Below, one piece after another: positions 59,340-64,000 of a stretch of 64,000 nt of DNA. The DNA comes from Lacticaseibacillus paracasei subsp. paracasei (GTDB lineage Bacteria > Bacillota > Bacilli > Lactobacillales > Lactobacillaceae): assembly GCF_000829035.1 (NCBI RefSeq), contig NZ_AP012541.1, positions 930,001 to 994,000 on the forward strand. The letters run 5' to 3'. How positions within the stretch are numbered: the stretch's first letter is position 1; each line of letters starts with the position of its first letter. The notes beneath the pieces were generated by a model. It worked only from the letters and a program-made list of their open reading frames with translations. It ran no database searches and was not told where the DNA came from. Position numbers and translations under genes: made by a program.

Positions 59340-60390
59340 GACTTTCACCACCAAAAATCAAGGCGCCGGATTGGTCAAAAAGAAAGAAACCCGACTTGGT
59401 GAGATAGAAATCCAGATCTGGTTGATTAGCTGCGACACCAGCCATTTCTGTTGACAACAGGTGCTCGCCGTTATAAGTAATATCGGCTGTAGCTTCCCGC
59501 CCATATTTAGAACTTTGCGTGATCTTGCCATGAAGCTTGGCTAGGACATTGTCGCCGGCATCATAAGGGATGATGGCTTCACTACGGATCCCTGCGGTGA
59601 CTGCCTGCTTCAAAATATCTTCTGACACAGCGCTAGCTAGATCAGTTGTCAACGCTTGTGCTGGCAAGGTGTTGATCACAGGCTCACCGATAAACTTAGC
59701 AACGAACAAATTGTTCGGTCGCTCGTATAGTTTTTGGGGGGAACTGAACTGTTGTATCGAACCATTTGCCAAAACCATGATGTTATCAGAAATGTGCAAT
59801 GCTTCATCTTGGTCATGGGTCACGAAAATCGTGGTAACACCGGTTTCGCGTTGAATTCGGCGAATTTCTTCGCGCATCTCAATTCGAAGCCGGGCGTCAA
59901 GGTTTGACAACGGTTCATCTAGCAACAATAGGCTAGGGGACTTGGCTAAGGCACGTGCGATAGCGACACGCTGTTGCTGGCCGCCAGAAAGTGCCCCTGG
60001 TTTCTTATCAAGCTGATCCTCAACATGAACCAGTTTGGCAAGATCCTTGGCTTTGGCGTGCCGTTCAGCCTTGCTGACCTTGGCCATTTTCAGTGGAAAG
60101 GCGATATTGTCCAACACTGACAAATGCGGATACAGACTGTAGTTCTGAAATACCATCCCAACTTTACGCGCTAAGGCATCTTTTTTAGTCACATCTGTAT
60201 CACCAAAAAAGATTTGCCCAGCGGTTGGGGACAACAATCCGGAAATGAGATTTAGGGTCGTGGTTTTACCGCCGCCGGAAGGACCCAGCAGGGAAACCAG
60301 CGTGCCATCGGGAATGGTAAAGTTCAGATCCTTCAGGGTATCTGTCTTGCCATCGTAGGACATCGTGACGTCCTTGAAAGTAACTTTCAA
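59329..60390 (-). CDS. Sugar-ABC ATPase, UgpC/MsmK-type
   Basis: 353 residues from TTG 60390, for which AAGGAG is well spaced; an upstream TTG overlaps this site. Walker A GPSGGGKTT (about residue 36), the Q-loop VFQNYSLYP, signature [15 protein letters not shown], Walker B LLLLDEPLSNLD, and a C-terminal TOBE/OB regulatory domain (from about 235). It heads its operon; MsmK-type ATPases can energise several sugar importers, relevant because the msmK near 53.6 kb is dead. Confidence 0.9.
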   Translation of the reverse strand: MKVTFKDVTMSYDGKTDTLKDLNFTIPDGTLVSLLGPSGGGKTTTLNLISGLLSPTAGQIFFGDTDVTKKDALARKVGMVFQNYSLYPHLSVLDNIAFPLKMAKVSKAERHAKAKDLAKLVHVEDQLDKKPGALSGGQQQRVAIARALAKSPSLLLLDEPLSNLDARLRIEMREEIRRIQRETGVTTIFVTHDQDEALHISDNIMVLANGSIQQFSSPQKLYERPNNLFVAKFIGEPVINTLPAQALTTDLASAVSEDILKQAVTAGIRSEAIIPYDAGDNVLAKLHGKITQSSKYGREATADITYNGEHLLSTEMAGVAANQPDLDFYLTKSGFFLFDQSGALIFGGESHAE

Positions 60391-60629
60391 CCCAGTACGC
60401 TCCTTCAAATAGTTTTCTGCTCCTCACCTCCGTTCGTCGGTCTCCAGCAACAAAGGCTGTAAGAACGCGCAAAGAGAAAATTTGGAACAAGATATTGTGG
60501 TTGCTTCACCATGATTAGCTACATCTAGAGAAGGCAAACACAACTCTTCTCACATTTTAACCCAGATTCACTGAAAAATGGACTCATTCGCCCAAAAACA
60601 TTTTGATTATGTTTAATTGCCATCACAAC

Positions 60630-60656
60630 GCGAATGTTCGCCTTTTTTGCTATAAT
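60630..60656 (+). promoter_or_regulatory. Promoter region of the GNAT gene with inverted repeat
   Basis: GCGAA-TG-TTCGC (60630-60641) followed by TTTTTT and a consensus -10 TATAAT (60651-60656). May be an operator or a small hairpin; no clear -35. Confidence 0.45.
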
Positions 60657-60759
60657 AGAAAGCATGCAAAAGGCGCAACTTGAACCAACTGCTTTCGCTG
60701 CTGATGAGTGTCAGCAAATTGGCGGTTCATTCAGCGCCAATAAAAGAGGAGCGATTTTT

Positions 60760-61341
60760 TTGATAATACGTCCAAGCAAACCGGACGATGCGCCGCAAGT
60801 AGCACCGTTGATCGATATTGTGTTTACGGAGATGGAAATTCCTCAGTTAATGAAGGTTCCTAAGAAGACCCTGTATTCGGTTTTGGAACAAGCCTTTTTA
60901 CTGCCAACTTACCGGTACGGTTACCCGCAAATGTTGGTGGCTGATCAGGACGGTCAGATTGAAGGGATTGCTGTTGGCTATTTGCATGAGCAGGAAGCCC
61001 ATATCGACGATGCTTTAAAACCGTTGTTGCCTAAGCTGGGATTGACCCCAAATTCATCGCTTTTTTCAGACACCGAAACTTATGCCGGCGAGTGGTATTT
61101 AGATACGCTAGCAGTCGCCGAGACAGCGCAGGGACATGGGATCGGAACCAAATTATTAAACGCAGTCGATACGGTTGCCCGGGCTCGGCACGCTAAAGTG
61201 GTTAGTCTGAACGTGGATCAGCAGAATCCGCGGGCTAAAAAGTTATATGAGCGCAATGGTTTTCTTAAACACGGCGAGTTGATGATTGGCAGTCATCGAT
61301 ATGATCATATGCTGCGGCCGGTTGTAGGCGAGGAAGTTTAA
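60760..61341 (+). CDS. GNAT-family N-acetyltransferase
   Basis: 193 residues from TTG 60760 (AGAGGAG at 60745-60751). An upstream ATG at 60664 would give an unrelated N-terminus. Acetyl-CoA-binding motif VAETAQGHGIGTKLL (about 131-145) and C-terminal QNPRAKKLYERNGF. Substrate unknown. Confidence 0.88.
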   Translation: MIIRPSKPDDAPQVAPLIDIVFTEMEIPQLMKVPKKTLYSVLEQAFLLPTYRYGYPQMLVADQDGQIEGIAVGYLHEQEAHIDDALKPLLPKLGLTPNSSLFSDTETYAGEWYLDTLAVAETAQGHGIGTKLLNAVDTVARARHAKVVSLNVDQQNPRAKKLYERNGFLKHGELMIGSHRYDHMLRPVVGEEV

Positions 61342-61373
61342 TGTTAGTCAATAGGTTAGCCTAAAGCCCTTAG

Positions 61374-61542
61374 CCCGCCGAACGCCGCAATCTCCGACCA
61401 GATGGGGTTTGCGACGCACAGCCAGAGTGGAGACGGCACTTCGAGTCCCAAAACCGGTCTCGAAGTTGCCTAATCACATCGGCTCCAAGGTCAGGTTGTA
61501 CGGCTGAACGCCATCTGGTCTACGATTGCTCCGCCTTGGCAC
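61374..61542 (-). repeat. Intergenic repeat family A, copy 5 (inverted)
   Basis: Reverse orientation; ends CCGCCTTGGCAC (61531-61542), starts near CCGCCGAACGCCGC. CAGATGGGG and CCATCTGG arms and CGAGTCCC/...GTCTCGAAG centre retained. More diverged than copies 2 and 4. Confidence 0.8.
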
Positions 61543-61565
61543 TAGGATCTCTAAATAGCAATGAG

Positions 61566-61616
61566 AAATAAAGACGACTGGTATTCCATGGAGGAAAATC
61601 AGTCGTCTTTATTTCA
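61566..61616 (+). terminator. Bidirectional terminator between GNAT and LURP-one genes
   Basis: AAATAAAGACGACTG (61566-61580) pairs perfectly with CAGTCGTCTTTATTT (61600-61614). A's on the left and T's on the right fit convergent use. Confidence 0.88.
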
Positions 61617-61651
61617 TAGCTAGGAATGATGGTCTTAGCTTTTCTTTTCGT

Positions 61652-62158
61652 TTAATCTGGGAAATCCAGCCCATATTCATAACGCTTCAATGGATCGGCC
61701 ACACCCACATGGCGAAAGCGGTCGAGGATAGCAGCTAACAAAATGGCCGCTGGAATGTCGCGGTTATTGGGAATGGTCAACTTAACGATTGCTGGTGCAA
61801 TTTCTTCAGCACTGAAGATCGTTTTGACCCCATGAAACACTTGATAATGGTTATTCAAAAGATTACCCATGGCGACCCAGTTGAGATCTGAGATAAAGAT
61901 GAACTGATGCCAGACCCCAAACATTTTTTTGACGCTGGCAACCTTGCGATTGGCGATATAAAGATCATAGCGCGGGAAAACGCTGACCGTTTTTTGTCGA
62001 ATGGATCCAAGCGGTTCGCCGCTTAATGTATTCAGATCGAAGCCACCATTAATCAGTCCGTGCCGACCAGTTAGAATGTAGGCCGGCTTGCCGTTATCGG
62101 TTTTGACCACACTTAAACTACTCGTGCTTAAAGCATTGATATCAAGATATAACGCCAT
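61652..62158 (-). CDS. LURP-one-related (tubby-like fold) protein
   Basis: 168 residues from ATG 62158 (GGGAGG 7 bp before it). The longer reading to 62248 runs through a family B repeat and is rejected. Predominantly beta, with repeats such as GRHGLINGGFDLNTLSGEP and GVWHQFIFIS that fit the LURP-one/YxjI family. Function not known. Confidence 0.7.
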   Translation of the reverse strand: MALYLDINALSTSSLSVVKTDNGKPAYILTGRHGLINGGFDLNTLSGEPLGSIRQKTVSVFPRYDLYIANRKVASVKKMFGVWHQFIFISDLNWVAMGNLLNNHYQVFHGVKTIFSAEEIAPAIVKLTIPNNRDIPAAILLAAILDRFRHVGVADPLKRYEYGLDFPD

Positions 62159-62176
62159 CGGCCAACCTCCCTTATG

Positions 62177-62325
62177 GTGAGCGTGAACTGGCGCGGTTAG
62201 AAACCGGAGCATAAGCGGGCTCAAGTGCGATGGGCGGGTTTTGCCCATTGTGCTTAAGGCCCTTATGAGCAGGTTTCTGCGTCAGTGAGCGCGTTATGGT
62301 GAGCGTGAACCGGCGCGGCGCTCGT
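62177..62325 (+). repeat. Intergenic repeat family B, full copy plus stub
   Basis: GTGAGCGTGAACTGGCGCGG...GCGTCAGTGAGCGCG (62177-62296), inner arms CTCAAGTGCGATGGGC/GCCCATTGTGCTTAAG with some mismatches, then a partial GTGAGCGTGAACCGGCGCGG start (62299-62325). Confidence 0.8.
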
Positions 62326-62370
62326 GTTTAAAAAATTAAAATCAGCAAACTATCGCTGCGCCAATGATTA

Positions 62371-63264
62371 TTAGAATTGAGCGTTTGATTTTTCCGCCTT
62401 ATTAATGCGAATGGCTTTGCGAATTGCCTGAGCAACGCCGTTTTCGCTATTAGTGGCAGTACTGCCCCATGCGAGCTTGGTGATTTCGGGGATGGCGTTT
62501 CCCATCGCCATGCCATATTTGGCCATTTTGATCATGCTGGCGTCATTCAAGTTATCGCCGATTGTCATGACCTCATCCATGGTAATACCGCGTTGCTTAG
62601 CGAAAGCTTCAACAGCATAACCTTTTTGCGCTTTGATGTTGTTGACCTCAATGTTATTCGCGGAGCTTGAGGTGACACTTAATTTACCGGTGGCATCAAA
62701 AACCTTCGCTGGTGCTTTCAAAATATCGCGTTGCTCGCCAGTAAACGCAATGATTTTCATCACTTGGATAGTAGGGTCGGCTAGCAGTTCTTTATAGTCA
62801 CTAACGTAATTGATGTTCATGATTTCCAGCCGTGCAGCTGCGAGCGCAACCGCCAGTTTGTAGGTTGTATCTGGGTTGAGATCAACCAATAGATCGGCAA
62901 CATTTTGAATACGTTTGACGCGGCTGTCCGAAAAGACGCCTTTGTTGGTGATGATTTCAAAATAGATGTCGTCCTTTTGCAAGGTCTCGACAATGAAATC
63001 GCTTAGGTCACTAGCAATTGGAATCGTGACCACCAATTCGCCAGCCTCATCAAAAACCATGGCGCCGTTGAGTGTAATGAATGCTGGTTTGAGATCTTGG
63101 GCGGCAAGTAACGGTGTAGCTTTGGTGACGCCGCGGCCAGTTGCGACCATAAATTCGATACCAGCGGCTTGCGCGTCACGAATGGCTTGGGCGTTTTCGT
63201 CCGAAACTTCCATTTTGTCGTTTAAAAGTGTGCCATCCATGTCTGATGCGATAAGTTTGATCAT
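62371..63264 (-). CDS. Cof-type HAD sugar-phosphate phosphatase
   Basis: 297 residues. HAD motif I DMDGTLLND (residues 8-16), cap domain (about 85-185), motif IV IGDNLNDASMIKMAKYG (about 240-256). Type IIB (Cof/YidA) family that dephosphorylates sugar phosphates or flavin phosphates; substrate unknown. Divergent from ung. Confidence 0.9.
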   Translation of the reverse strand: MIKLIASDMDGTLLNDKMEVSDENAQAIRDAQAAGIEFMVATGRGVTKATPLLAAQDLKPAFITLNGAMVFDEAGELVVTIPIASDLSDFIVETLQKDDIYFEIITNKGVFSDSRVKRIQNVADLLVDLNPDTTYKLAVALAAARLEIMNINYVSDYKELLADPTIQVMKIIAFTGEQRDILKAPAKVFDATGKLSVTSSSANNIEVNNIKAQKGYAVEAFAKQRGITMDEVMTIGDNLNDASMIKMAKYGMAMGNAIPEITKLAWGSTATNSENGVAQAIRKAIRINKAEKSNAQF

Positions 63265-63383
63265 ATTTACTGTTCCCTCCGGTTTGTCATGGTGCGGTTA
63301 CGCCTCCAATTCTAGCATGAAAAAGCGTTTCCCGGTAGCAAACCCGCGGTGATTCTTGTACACTATTTGCGGAGGTGCACGTC

Positions 63384-64000
63384 TTGAAAACATTAATACA
63401 TAATGACTGGCAGACGGTGCTGGAACCGGTATTTGAAAGTCCTGAGTATGCTCAACTGCATGCGTTCTTAAAAGAAGAATACGCGACAAAAACGATTTAC
63501 CCTGAAATGCACCATATTTTTCAGGCATTCGAATGGACACCTTTCCATGATGTGAAGGTGGTCATTCTAGGCCAGGACCCTTACCACAATCCGCGGCAGG
63601 CGGTTGGTGCGAGCTTTGCGGTGGCACCCGGTGTCGCTTTGCCGCCGTCTCTGCAAAACATTTATAAAGAGTTGCAAAGCGATTTAGGCTATCCACCGGT
63701 CCATCATGGTTATTTGAAGGCGTGGGCGGACCAAGGCGTTCTATTGTTGAATGCCGTTTTGACGGTACAAGCCGGCGAAGCCTATTCCCATCAGAATCAT
63801 GGCTGGGAAGAGTTGACAGATGCTGCCATTGCTGCCTTGTCTGCACGCGGCGGCGTTGTGTTCATCCTGTGGGGGAACGCGGCCAAAAAAAAGGCGGCCG
63901 TGATTGATACGAGCAAGAACGCGATTATTGCATCAGCGCACCCAAGCCCGTTATCTGCATCTCGTGGCTTCTTTGGCAGTCGCCCGTTTTCGCGCACCAA
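63384..64000 (+). CDS. ung: Uracil-DNA glycosylase (3' end beyond window)
   Basis: Open from TTG 63384 to the window edge, about 205 residues seen of roughly 230. GGAGGTG at 63371-63377. Catalytic water-activating GQDPYHNP (about residues 63-70), [10 protein letters not shown] before it and the DNA-binding [11 protein letters not shown] near the end. Removes uracil from DNA in base-excision repair. It shares a short intergenic region (119 bp) with the divergent HAD gene. Confidence 0.96.
   Translation, partial: MKTLIHNDWQTVLEPVFESPEYAQLHAFLKEEYATKTIYPEMHHIFQAFEWTPFHDVKVVILGQDPYHNPRQAVGASFAVAPGVALPPSLQNIYKELQSDLGYPPVHHGYLKAWADQGVLLLNAVLTVQAGEAYSHQNHGWEELTDAAIAALSARGGVVFILWGNAAKKKAAVIDTSKNAIIASAHPSPLSASRGFFGSRPFSRT

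Noticed and set aside
60630..60641. Second LexA box (GCGAA-TG-TTCGC)
   Set aside because: The spacer is 2 bp rather than the 4 of an SOS box, so I did not call it LexA.

Overview
The window looks like chromosome from the Lacticaseibacillus casei/paracasei/rhamnosus group (low-GC Gram-positive lactic acid bacterium). This is judged from recognisable protein sequences and gene neighbourhoods: liaX/yvlB-like genes then hprK-lgt-gpsA-trxB, rapZ-glmR-whiA, cggR-gap-pgk-tpi-eno, secG-esterase-rnr-smpB, and a malR/maltose phosphorylase locus. No database search was run. The layout is ordinary and mostly plus strand, with three minus-strand blocks: an Ltp-domain gene, an IS transposase, and a stretch running from an MBL hydrolase through a UgpABCE-like ABC transporter. 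A further minus-strand pair lies near the end.

Layout. 1-3.3 kb: end of the phosphate uptake operon (pstC tail, pstA, two pstB, phoU). 3.7-9.8 kb: LiaX/YvlB-type envelope-stress genes, then hprK, lgt, gpsA, trxB. 10.4-12.2 kb: phosphoglucomutase. 12.4-17.2 kb: a two-component system and ABC exporter whose permease carries a one-base frameshift. 17.6-23.6 kb: an HD phosphohydrolase, then uvrB and uvrA. 24-29.1 kb: a DUF308 membrane protein, rapZ-glmR-whiA, an OhrR/MarR regulator, and clpP with a CtsR box. 29.2-30.1 kb: tRNA-Arg(CCG) and a convergent gene with three Ltp repeats, a domain known from phage superinfection immunity. 30.6-36.4 kb: the central glycolytic operon with a candidate CggR operator. 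36.7-44.3 kb: MFS transporter, ClC antiporter, secG, esterase, rnr, smpB. 44.7-53.8 kb: maltose/maltodextrin locus (malR, malL broken by an IS30-family element, a GH13 amylase, maltose phosphorylase, beta-phosphoglucomutase, and a decayed msmK). 54.0-54.5 kb: a small membrane-protein/HTH pair with two palindromic operators. 54.9-60.4 kb: MBL hydrolase and ABC transporter. 60.8-64 kb: GNAT, LURP-one-like protein, HAD phosphatase, and the start of ung, which runs off the window.

Two families of structured intergenic repeats run through the window. Family A (about 170-180 bp when full length) has terminal inverted repeats and an internal hairpin; there are five copies plus a stub that truncates msmK. 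Family B (about 120 bp) is a long imperfect hairpin. In two of its copies the inner stem arms differ in sequence but remain perfectly complementary, which suggests selection for structure. I found no clear new multi-gene system. The most unusual items are the family B repeats, the IS30-type insertion with a 14-bp target duplication, the Ltp gene beside a tRNA, and the palindrome-flanked membrane/HTH pair.
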